This document shows positions 34,918 through 42,219 of a stretch of DNA of 64,000 nt, in pieces. The notes under the pieces are model-generated. The model was not told the DNA's origin and made no database searches. It saw only the letters and a list, made by a program, of their open reading frames with translations. Every line of letters starts with the position of its first letter. Position 1 is the first letter of the stretch. This DNA is from Caulobacter sp. 602-1 (lineage in GTDB: Bacteria; Pseudomonadota; Alphaproteobacteria; Caulobacterales; Caulobacteraceae), in NCBI RefSeq assembly GCF_003931565.1, contig NZ_RRYI01000006.1, forward strand, positions 1 to 64,000, read 5' to 3'. The position numbers were made by a program, and so were the translations under genes.

Positions 34918-35323
34918 GAGTCGCCTCCCATGAATTGGCAGGCCCTTGTCGGCCGGGCCGTGTATGAAGTCAGGCGCAACAAGGAAGAGCCCCGGAGCTT
35001 GCTTGTCCTGCATGGCCATCTTGGCGCCGGAAGCGGGGGCGAAGCGGAAGCCGTGCTCGATCATCGCGGATGATGAACTTCATTTCGCGCGAGCATCAAC
35101 AAAAATTGTTGAACAATATTGTTGACGAGGTTGAACGCACGCGTGTGTCCTCGAGGTCAACGGCGCGGCGATCACGGCGTCGAGGGAGGGATCATGCCAG
35201 GCCTGTTCATGGTCGCCGCGCCGCCGCGATTCGCCGGCGACAATGCGCCTTGGCCCTCGCCATGGTTCGCCGACGCGCCGTCGAGGCGCACATCATCCAC
35301 GGTTGACGGGAACGGAGAACGGC
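34918..35323. other. 406-base divergent intergenic region with an AT-rich palindrome cluster
   Basis: Between the serine hydrolase start (34917, -) and the M28-like start (35324, +) I see no supported gene; short open frames here have no family resemblance. 35096-35125 holds three interleaved dyads in an otherwise GC-rich region and is described separately. A Shine-Dalgarno GGAGAA for the + gene lies at 35314-35319. Confidence 0.6.
35096..35125. promoter_or_regulatory. Cluster of interleaved TTGTTGA palindromes, likely operator
   Basis: CAACAA-AAA-TTGTTG (35097-35111), TTGTT-G-AACAA (35106-35116) and AACAATATTGTT (35112-35123) are perfect dyads that share arms. The heptamer TTGTTGA occurs forward at 35106 and 35119 and inverted at 35096. 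This looks like a multi-dimer binding site for a repressor, for example of the GntR or LacI/Xre type, controlling one or both divergent genes. The regulator is not identifiable from the window. Confidence 0.5.
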
Positions 35324-36607
35324 ATGGGCGCGTCGCGTCGGGATCTTCTGGTGGGCGCCCTGGGCGTCGGCGCTCTGGCGGCTGCGCCGGGGGCTCAAGC
35401 GGCGGCCGCCAAATTCGACGCCGCCTGGCTGCAGATGGTGCTGGAGCGCTTCGCCGGCTTTGGGGGCAAGGCCTCGGGCGGCGCGGGCGACAACGCCAGC
35501 GGCGATTGGCTGGAAAAGGAGCTGACCGCGCTCGGCTATCGCTGCGAGCGACAGGCCTTCGAGGTCCCGTACGCAGATGTGCGCCAGGCGACGCTGGTCG
35601 CCGGCGGACGACGCGCCGAGGTCTTCCCGCAGGCGACCGTCAGGACGACGGCCGTCGGGGGACTGACCGCGCCCCTCAAGTCGTCCGCCATGCCGGGGAG
35701 CCTTGATGGAGCCATCGCGCTGGTCGTGCTGCCGTACAGCCGGTGGGTCAGCATGGCCCAACCGGTCATCCGCGCCGCTCTGAAGGACGCCTTTGATCGC
35801 GGCGCGGCGGCGGCCGTGGTCGTGACCACGGGGCCGACAGGCGAGGTGATCGGCCTGAATGTCAGCCCGTCGGAACCCGGCTTCCAGAAGCCAGTCGTCC
35901 TGCTGGCCCCCAAGGACGCCCCTCCATTCGTCGCGGCCGCCAAGGCGGGCGCGACCGTGACCCTGACGGTCGACGCCGAGGTCGGCCGGCGACCGGCCTA
36001 CAACCTGATCGCCCGTCTCGATCGCGGCGCGGCCAAGACCTTGATCGTCACCACGCCGCGTTCGGGCTGGTTCACCTGCGCGGCCGAGCGAGGGGCGGGA
36101 GTGGCGATCTGGCTGTCGCTGGCCCTTGGCCTGGCGGCGGCCAAGCCCAAGGTCAATCTGGAATTCGCCGCCACCAGCGGCCACGAATACATCTATCTGG
36201 GCGGGGAGCGCTATCTGGAGCACCACGCGCCCAAGCCCGCCGACACCCACGCCTGGGTCCACATCGGCGCAAGCGCCGCCGCGCGCGACTGGCATGAACT
36301 GGGCGCCCTGCGGCCTTTACCCAGCGCCGACGCCCAGCGTGTGCTGACCGCGACGCCGGACTTGCTGGAACGGACCCGCCGAGCCTTCCACGGCATCACC
36401 GGTCTTGAGGCCACCTACGAGGCCAACAAGGCCAATGCCGGCGGCGAACTCGTCAATGTGATCGAGGCCGGCTACGTGTCGGCCATCGGCCTCTATGGCG
36501 GCCATCGCTACTTCCATACCGCCGGCGACGATATGCGTTGCGTGTCGGGGGAACTGGTCGAGCCGGTCGCCGCGGCGTTCCGAGCCGTGATCGACGCCAC
36601 CTTCTGA
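35324..36607 (+). CDS. M28-like (Zn-peptidase fold) exported protein with degenerate metal site
   Basis: 427 residues from the ATG at 35324 (GGAGAA upstream). N-terminal SRRDLLVGALGVGALAAAPG is a Tat-type signal. A PA-like insertion at about 110-230 is followed by an M28-like core: VTTPRSGWFTCAAERGAGVA aligns with the family AHYDS...GANDNxSG, and FAATSGHEYIYLGGERY aligns with the E-E-GLLGS block. The expected His and Asp of AHYD are Thr and Arg, the bridging Asp is Glu, and the general base Glu is His. Only the second Glu and the late H in RYFHTAGDD remain. It may be a pseudoenzyme or have a changed activity. Confidence 0.7.
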   Translation: MGASRRDLLVGALGVGALAAAPGAQAAAAKFDAAWLQMVLERFAGFGGKASGGAGDNASGDWLEKELTALGYRCERQAFEVPYADVRQATLVAGGRRAEVFPQATVRTTAVGGLTAPLKSSAMPGSLDGAIALVVLPYSRWVSMAQPVIRAALKDAFDRGAAAAVVVTTGPTGEVIGLNVSPSEPGFQKPVVLLAPKDAPPFVAAAKAGATVTLTVDAEVGRRPAYNLIARLDRGAAKTLIVTTPRSGWFTCAAERGAGVAIWLSLALGLAAAKPKVNLEFAATSGHEYIYLGGERYLEHHAPKPADTHAWVHIGASAAARDWHELGALRPLPSADAQRVLTATPDLLERTRRAFHGITGLEATYEANKANAGGELVNVIEAGYVSAIGLYGGHRYFHTAGDDMRCVSGELVEPVAAAFRAVIDATF

Positions 36608-36715
36608 ACGGCAAATCCGGGCTCAGTCGCCGGTGAACGCACAAGTGGAGGTTCTTCGGCTTGACCGGCGCGCCTGGGCCGCTAGAGCCGAGGTCAAGCG
36701 TCACCGGAGGCCGGC

Positions 36716-37414
36716 ATGATCAATTTTCCCGACGACATCTTCACCGAGCCCTCGGACGTGGATCCGGACACCTTGGCCAATCTGGGTCCGCTGCGTCCGC
36801 TGGCTGGCGTATGGGAGGGACTGAAGGGCGTCGATCTGAACCCGAAGGCCGAAGGCCCCGAACGGCGCGACTTTCTCGAGCGCATCGAGATGCAGCCGAT
36901 CGACCCGCAGGCCAACGGCCCGCAGCTGTTCTACGGCCTGCGCTATCATGTCCACATCGTCGCCTCGGATGAGGAGACCAGCTTTCACGACCAGGTCGGT
37001 TATTGGCTGTACGAGCCGGCGACGGGCCTGATCCTGCAGACCCTGGCCATTCCGCGCGGCCAGGTTGCCCTGGCCGCCGGGCGCGCGGCCGAGGATGGTT
37101 CAGGACTGGTCGTTCGCGCCGAGCGGGGCGGGCCGGGCTACGGCATCTGTTCGACCGACTTCCTGGAGTGGGCGTTCCGGACGGATTCCTACGAATTGGA
37201 CGTCCGCTTCGAGGCCGACGGCGGGTGGTCCTACACCTCAACCACCATGCTGCAGGTCCGCGGCCGCACGGCGCCGTTCCGTCATGTCGACCGCAACGCC
37301 CTGACCAAGGTCGCCGAGCCGCGGCCCAATCCCTTGATGCGCATCACCACCGGCGAGGCGACGCGAAGCCAGGCCCACGGCTTCATCGCAATCGGTGAGC
37401 CGGTCGAAAGCTAG
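36716..37414 (+). CDS. Nitrobindin-like haem-binding beta-barrel (FABP-like) protein
   Basis: 232 residues. The block GPLRPLAGVWEGLKG (about 25-39) followed by a 10-strand pattern (FYGLRYHVHIV, DQVGYWLYEPATGLILQTLA) is the THAP4/nitrobindin-like domain. Proteins of this fold bind haem and react with NO or peroxynitrite. A conserved C-terminal H in PFRHVDRNAL is a possible haem ligand region. An 8-bp inverted repeat GCTTGACC/GGTCAAGC (36659-36699) lies just before the start. Convergent with fecR, 40 bases away. Confidence 0.75.
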   Translation: MINFPDDIFTEPSDVDPDTLANLGPLRPLAGVWEGLKGVDLNPKAEGPERRDFLERIEMQPIDPQANGPQLFYGLRYHVHIVASDEETSFHDQVGYWLYEPATGLILQTLAIPRGQVALAAGRAAEDGSGLVVRAERGGPGYGICSTDFLEWAFRTDSYELDVRFEADGGWSYTSTTMLQVRGRTAPFRHVDRNALTKVAEPRPNPLMRITTGEATRSQAHGFIAIGEPVES

Positions 37415-37454
37415 CTCAGAGCCGCGACGATAGCTTGGGCGACGGCGCGCGGGG

Positions 37455-38435
37455 CTAGGTTGTCGGTCCCCGCGCCCCTTCGGGCGAGGTCTGGCGCGGC
37501 GAGAGATAGACCTTGCGGCCGTCCGGGTCGGTCCGCATGTCCAGCAGGGCGGCGATCATCGCCAGGGACTCGGCGGGGCGGTCCAGCTTGAACCGGCCAC
37601 TGACCTTCAGCTCGCCCAGCGCCGTGTCGTGCAACGCCACGCTCTGGAGCGTGTAGCGGTTGAGGCGGGCGATCACGTATTTCAGCGGCAGGGCGTCGGC
37701 GTCCAGCCAATCCGAGCGCCAGGCCTGGTAGCTGTCGGGGCCCAGGCGACCCTGGACCGGCGCGCGGTCGGCGGCCAGCATCAGCCACTCGCCCTTGCCG
37801 ACGCGGCGTTCGGCGCCATCGCGATTGACCCGCACCACGCCGTCGAACACGCGCACCTGGACGGCGTCGCTGACCAGTTCGACCTCGAAGGTGGTGCCGA
37901 CGGCGGTCACCTGGGTGTCGCCGGCCTGGACCCGGAAGGGTCGTTTGGCGTCCTCAGCGACGTCGAACACCGCGTCGCCCTTGTTCAGCGCCACGTCGCG
38001 GGCGGCGCGGCTGTAGCGCACCGAGACGCCGGTGTCGGCGGCCAGGGTGATCACGGACTTGTCGCTCATCCGATGCTCGGCGCGCGCGCCCACCGGGGTG
38101 GCCAGGTCGATCGGCCTTTCGCTCAGGTACGGACGCATCAGCACCACGACCGACAGCCCCGCGACCATGGCGACGCCGGCGGCGATCAAGCCCATGCGCA
38201 GGTGTCGCCTCTTGGCGGGCGCGGCGCGGACGCGCTCGGCGGCGTCCAGCAGGGCGGTGTCGCGCTGGGTGTCACGCATCAGGGCGAAGGCGGCCGCGCG
38301 GCTGGGCGCGCCGGCCAGCCAGGCTTCCAGCTCGGCGCGCTCGGTTTGCGTCAGGTCGGGCAGGCGATCGGCCCAGTCGGCGGCGACCTCGAGATCCTCC
38401 TCGGACGGCAGGCGCCAGTTGTCGTTAGCGCGCAT
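37455..38435 (-). CDS. FecR-family anti-sigma factor
   Basis: 326 residues. N-terminal cytoplasmic FecR_N-type helix-rich part (EEDLEVAADWADRLPDLTQT) binds the sigma factor; one membrane helix at about 82-102 (LIAAGVAMVAGLSVVVLM); periplasmic FecR beta domain with FRVQAGDTQVTAVGTTFEVE and a C-terminal STN-like domain (SVALHDTALGELKVSGRFK). It relays the signal from the STN-bearing receptor upstream to the ECF sigma factor. The start overlaps the sigma gene by 11 bases. Confidence 0.92.
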   Translation of the reverse strand: MRANDNWRLPSEEDLEVAADWADRLPDLTQTERAELEAWLAGAPSRAAAFALMRDTQRDTALLDAAERVRAAPAKRRHLRMGLIAAGVAMVAGLSVVVLMRPYLSERPIDLATPVGARAEHRMSDKSVITLAADTGVSVRYSRAARDVALNKGDAVFDVAEDAKRPFRVQAGDTQVTAVGTTFEVELVSDAVQVRVFDGVVRVNRDGAERRVGKGEWLMLAADRAPVQGRLGPDSYQAWRSDWLDADALPLKYVIARLNRYTLQSVALHDTALGELKVSGRFKLDRPAESLAMIAALLDMRTDPDGRKVYLSPRQTSPEGARGPTT

Positions 38436-38946
38436 CCTGGCGGCTCCCTTCTCGCGCGGCGTTGACCGCCGCGTCCTGCATCGCGCCGGCCAGTTCGGTC
38501 ATGGCCCGCACGAGGTGTTTCTTGACGGCCTCCACATTGATCCGAAGATCGTCGGCGATGGCTTGTCTGGACTGGCCGTCGATGTGACGGCGGATGAAGA
38601 TGTCGCGGCGCAGCGGCGAGAGACGCTTCAGCGCCTTCTCGAACACCGCGGCCCGTTGTTTGTGCTCCAGCACCGCGTCGGGCAGCGGCAGGTCGCAGCC
38701 GAAGTCCTCGTCGCCGATCGGCTCCTCGCGCCGGTCGCGGCGGGCCTGGGCGTAGATCAGCGAATCCGCCACCCGGTAGGCATAGGCTAGCGGCTGGGTG
38801 ATCTCCTGCTTTCGCGCCTGGCGCAACACCATCAGGAGGGTCTCCTGCAGGATGTCCTCTGCGCGCGCCGGGTCCTTGGACCGCCGCACGATATAGGCCG
38901 CGAGCTTGCGCTCGTGAGGCCGCAGCGCCGCGAGGACGTCCTTCAT
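38425..38946 (-). CDS. ECF sigma factor (FecI-like)
   Basis: 173 residues from the ATG at 38946, preceded by GGAAG; longer in-frame starts exist but lack ribosome sites and would exceed the usual 170-180 residues. Region 2 (AEDILQETLLMVLRQARKQE) and region 4 (RLSPLRRDIFIRRHIDGQSR, then IADDLRINVEAVKKHLVRAM) are clear. Paired with FecR and a STN receptor, it should turn on TonB-receptor genes on binding of an outside ligand, often a siderophore, haem or glycan. The 100-base gap to the upstream receptor contains a conserved element (38986-39040). Confidence 0.92.
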   Translation of the reverse strand: MKDVLAALRPHERKLAAYIVRRSKDPARAEDILQETLLMVLRQARKQEITQPLAYAYRVADSLIYAQARRDRREEPIGDEDFGCDLPLPDAVLEHKQRAAVFEKALKRLSPLRRDIFIRRHIDGQSRQAIADDLRINVEAVKKHLVRAMTELAGAMQDAAVNAAREGSRQDAR

Positions 38947-38985
38947 GGCGCTTCCAGTCGGCATGGTCGTGCACGCGTCCATGGA

Positions 38986-39040
38986 GGGGAGAGGCGCGAG
39001 CCGGGCGAACGGGGACAGAAAATGTTTCGGAATCGGAATT
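38986..39040 (-). promoter_or_regulatory. Conserved upstream element A (before the ECF sigma gene)
   Basis: Read on -, the region contains AATTCCGATTCCGAAA, a short spacer, CTGTCCCCGTTCG and a CTCTCCCC end. It matches element B (45035-45084) before the second receptor: the left block matches 14 of 16 positions and the CTGTCCCCGT block is identical. The two blocks are separated by 6 bases in A and 1 base in B. It lies about 40-95 bases before the sigma ATG. Confidence 0.55.
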
Positions 39041-39046
39041 CGCCCG

Positions 39047-42010
39047 TCAAAACTCATAGGTCACACCCAGGGTGAAGGTGCGGCCGCTGACCGTGCGGGC
39101 GGTCAGGCGTTTCTCGGTGATATCGGTGTATTGGGTGATCGGCGCATCCGTGAGATTGACGCCTTCCAGCACGATCCGCAGGCCGCCGGCCGTATTGTAG
39201 TGGGCGGCGAAGTCGATATTGTTCGACGCCTTGTAGCCCGAGCCGATCGAGCCTGGACTGCCCGCGCCGTCCAGATAGCCCGAGCGATAGGCCGACGAGA
39301 CCCGCGCGCCCCACCGCGCGGTCTCGTAGTAAAGCGTCGCGTTCGAGGTCCATTTCGACAGCTGGAACAGGTCCAGGGCTATCGAGCGGTCCTCGATCAG
39401 CACGTTCGAGCGGCCGGCGGCGTGGGTGACATTGCCGACGAAGCCCAGCTGATCGAACGGGGCGGGCAGGAAGGTGAAGTCGCGCTGCCAAGCCAGCTCG
39501 ATCCCCTTGATCGCTGCTCCGTCGCCGTTCACCGGCCGCACGAAGGTGTAGACCGTGTCTGGGCCGTTGCCGGGCGCCAGCAACGTCAGCGGATAGCCGG
39601 TCGAGCCGTAACGCACCGCGCTGGTCGCCGTGGTGATGAACGAGTCCATCCGCTTGTAGAACAGGCTGACGGCGAAATAGCCGCCGCGGCTCTGGTAGAC
39701 TTCCAGCGCGCCCTCGACCGCGTCGGCCAGGAACGGGCGCAGGTTCGGATTGCCGGCCGAGATGGTCCCGCCGAACGGGGCCGAGTTGACGTTGCCGGCG
39801 GCCCGCAGGTCCGAGAGGCTCGGCCGGCTGATGTTACGATTGGCCGAGACGCGGGCGACGACACGTGATGAGAGGTCGACCGCCAGGTTCATGGCGGGCA
39901 ACAGGCCATCGTAGCGGCTGTGGATCGAGGCTGGCTCGAGCTTGGTCCCGGTGTTGACCATGCCGGCCGAGGTCAGGTCGGTGGCGTAGTAGCGGAAGCC
40001 GAAATCGGCGCGCCAGGTCCTGTCGCCCACCACACCATTGGCCCGCGCCATCAGATAGGCGGCCCAGGTCTTCTCGCTGAGGGAATAGTGCGAGCCGGGC
40101 ATGTCGTCGGCTTCGGTCAGGTCGCGGTTCAGGCCCAGGCGCGCGAAGGTCGCGTCGATATCGCCGACGACGTAGGGCCGCAGCGATTTCTCGAAGACCA
40201 GCGCCTTGACCGCCTGGGGCGCGGACGCGCCGGTCGGATAGTCGGCGCGGCCGCGGCGGGTGTAACCGTCGTTGCGGAACGCCTTGTACTGGGCGCCGCC
40301 CTCGATCGTCAGGGCCGGCGCGGCTTGGTAGTCGAAGTCGAGGCGTCCGGTGGTGAACTGGTTGACGACCTGATCCTCGCGGGTGTCCGCCCGCATCAGG
40401 CTCCATGAGTGCGGATCGGTTGGGTCGAAGCCGTAGGTGCTGTGGGCGGCCGCATCGTCGCCGCGCAGGTCGTAGGCGAAGGCCTTGTCGCTGGCCTGAA
40501 GGAAGATCTTGTCGAAGATCGGTCCCTCAAAATCCGACTTCGAGTAGCCGACCGCGCCGCGCAGGCGCAGGCGGTCGCTGACCTGGATCTCGCCATTGAT
40601 GGCGCCCTGCAGGAAGACGGTCGTGTCCTCCGAGCGCTTATGCTCGCTGCGCAGATCGACGCCGCTGGAATAGTCGGCGTAGACGAGGCTGTCGCCCCGG
40701 ATCTCGGCGGCGCGCAGGCGCTGGGTTCCCTTGACATCGCCGGTCAGCGGATTGTCGCCGGCCGCCGCCAGCGAGAATTCGTCGCGATCGTTGGAGAGCC
40801 GGCCGTAAAGCAGATCCGCGCCCAGCCTCATCCGATCGCCGGGTTGATATTGCAGGGATAGGGTGACCCCCAGCCGCTCGCGATGGTCGAACCAGGTCGA
40901 ATAGCTCTCGGCCATGGGCGCGACGACTCGGTCGGGACCGGTGGCCAGCAGGCGATCGGCCACGTCGCGCGCCACGTCCGGCCCGATATTGGCCGCGCCG
41001 AACGTCACCGGCGACCAGCCCCAGTTGCGATAGCCGTACTCGTTGGCGTCGTTCTGGCTATAGGCCAACGAGATCAGCGCCCCGACGTCGCCCCAACGCC
41101 GCGAGGCCAGGGCCGCGATCCGCGGGCTGACCACGCCGGTGGCGCTGTTGTTCAACGCCTTGGCCGAGAAGGCCAGCTTGTCGTCTGGATAGTCGAAGGG
41201 CTTGGCCGTGCGTAGCTCGACCGTGCCGCCTATGCCGCCTTCATCCTGGTCGACCGCGTAGGACTTCCAGACCGTGACCCTGTTGAAGAGCTCGCTGGCG
41301 AAGATCGAATAGTCGAAGGCCCGGGTGCGGCTGACCGAGCCGCGATTGTCCATGCCCGAGGCCGTCGAGGCCGAGACCTCCATGCCGTTCAGCTGGGCGC
41401 GGGTGAAGTCCGGACCCAGGCCGCGCAGCGCGATCTGGCGGCCCTCGCCGGTGTCGCGCGAGATGGTCATGCCGGGTACGCGCTGCAGGGACTCGGCGAG
41501 ATTGAGGTCGGGGAAGGCGGCGATGTCCTCGGCCAGGATCACCTCCTGAGCGCCGGCGGCCCGTCGTTTCAGGTCGCGGGCGTGCAGCAGGGTTTCGCGA
41601 AAGCCGGTGACGACGACCTGGTCGACCTCGGTCGGCGCCTCAGGCGAGGACAGGTAGCGCGGCGCGACGGGAGGAGGCGGGGAAAGCGGGGCGGTCGCTT
41701 CGCGCAGGACATAGCCGCCCCCGGCCGCCACGGCGCGCAGATTCTGACCGTCGATCAGGCGGTTCAGCGCCTGCTCGGGCGTCAGCAGGCCACGCACGCC
41801 ACGGCTGGTGCGGCGGCGGATGTCGGCCAGGGTCATGACCGGCACGTCGGCCTGATGAGAAAAGGCGTTGAGGGCTTGAGAGAGATCGCCGCCACGGATC
41901 TCGAAGCGCTTCGGCGCTTCGGCCCACACAGGCGCTACGGCGACCAGGGCCAGTATCGAGCCGGCCATGACCGGACCTGATCGTGACAGCCAGGCGCGCC
42001 GTCCCGCCAT
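39047..42010 (-). CDS. TonB-dependent receptor with N-terminal STN signalling domain
   Basis: 987 residues from the ATG at 42010, which has GAGGA upstream; a longer frame from a TTG at 42037 is less likely. Signal peptide about 1-30; STN (secretin/TonB short N-terminal) domain at about 36-103, TonB box EVDQVVVTGF about 130, plug with LRGLGPDFTRAQLNGMEV, then a barrel ending GRTFTLGVTYEF. It belongs to the Xanthomonas/Caulobacter-type receptor group and is a close paralogue of the next receptor. The STN domain marks it as the trigger for FecR/ECF signalling. The ligand is not identifiable. Confidence 0.92.
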   Translation of the reverse strand: MAGRRAWLSRSGPVMAGSILALVAVAPVWAEAPKRFEIRGGDLSQALNAFSHQADVPVMTLADIRRRTSRGVRGLLTPEQALNRLIDGQNLRAVAAGGGYVLREATAPLSPPPPVAPRYLSSPEAPTEVDQVVVTGFRETLLHARDLKRRAAGAQEVILAEDIAAFPDLNLAESLQRVPGMTISRDTGEGRQIALRGLGPDFTRAQLNGMEVSASTASGMDNRGSVSRTRAFDYSIFASELFNRVTVWKSYAVDQDEGGIGGTVELRTAKPFDYPDDKLAFSAKALNNSATGVVSPRIAALASRRWGDVGALISLAYSQNDANEYGYRNWGWSPVTFGAANIGPDVARDVADRLLATGPDRVVAPMAESYSTWFDHRERLGVTLSLQYQPGDRMRLGADLLYGRLSNDRDEFSLAAAGDNPLTGDVKGTQRLRAAEIRGDSLVYADYSSGVDLRSEHKRSEDTTVFLQGAINGEIQVSDRLRLRGAVGYSKSDFEGPIFDKIFLQASDKAFAYDLRGDDAAAHSTYGFDPTDPHSWSLMRADTREDQVVNQFTTGRLDFDYQAAPALTIEGGAQYKAFRNDGYTRRGRADYPTGASAPQAVKALVFEKSLRPYVVGDIDATFARLGLNRDLTEADDMPGSHYSLSEKTWAAYLMARANGVVGDRTWRADFGFRYYATDLTSAGMVNTGTKLEPASIHSRYDGLLPAMNLAVDLSSRVVARVSANRNISRPSLSDLRAAGNVNSAPFGGTISAGNPNLRPFLADAVEGALEVYQSRGGYFAVSLFYKRMDSFITTATSAVRYGSTGYPLTLLAPGNGPDTVYTFVRPVNGDGAAIKGIELAWQRDFTFLPAPFDQLGFVGNVTHAAGRSNVLIEDRSIALDLFQLSKWTSNATLYYETARWGARVSSAYRSGYLDGAGSPGSIGSGYKASNNIDFAAHYNTAGGLRIVLEGVNLTDAPITQYTDITEKRLTARTVSGRTFTLGVTYEF

Positions 42011-42069
42011 AAGGGTCCTCACAACGGCGGCCGGCAAAGCTTCAGGCGCCCACGCGAACCCCTACAAAG

Positions 42070-42096
42070 GACGCATGTCACTAATTTGAAGGTTCT
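42070..42096 (-). promoter_or_regulatory. ECF-type promoter candidate before the STN receptor
   Basis: On - the sequence reads AGAACC, 17 bases, CGTC. GAACC-N16/17-CGT resembles the general ECF consensus. It would start transcription about 55 bases before the ATG at 42010. It does not resemble elements A and B. Confidence 0.35.
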
Positions 42097-42157
42097 GTGG
42101 GCGGATCTGTCCGAGCGCCCCGGCGTGGCCCAACAGCAACGTCTGGCTGGCCATGCG

Positions 42158-42195
42158 AAAAAAGAGGGCCGCCATCCGGAAGAGGACGGCGGCCC
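42158..42195 (-). terminator. Rho-independent terminator after the second TonB receptor
   Basis: On -: GGGCCGCC, 14-base spacer that adds three more pairs, GGCGGCCC, then TCTTTTTT. It lies 25 bases past the stop at 42220. It separates the two tandem receptors, so they are transcribed independently. Confidence 0.85.
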
Positions 42196-42219
42196 AGTTC
42201 AAGGGGTCTCTTCGAGGGG

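Noticed and set aside
35070..35306. 78-codon frame between the serine hydrolase and the M28-like gene
   Set aside because: It starts across the palindrome cluster and turns into Arg-rich shadow sequence with no family likeness.
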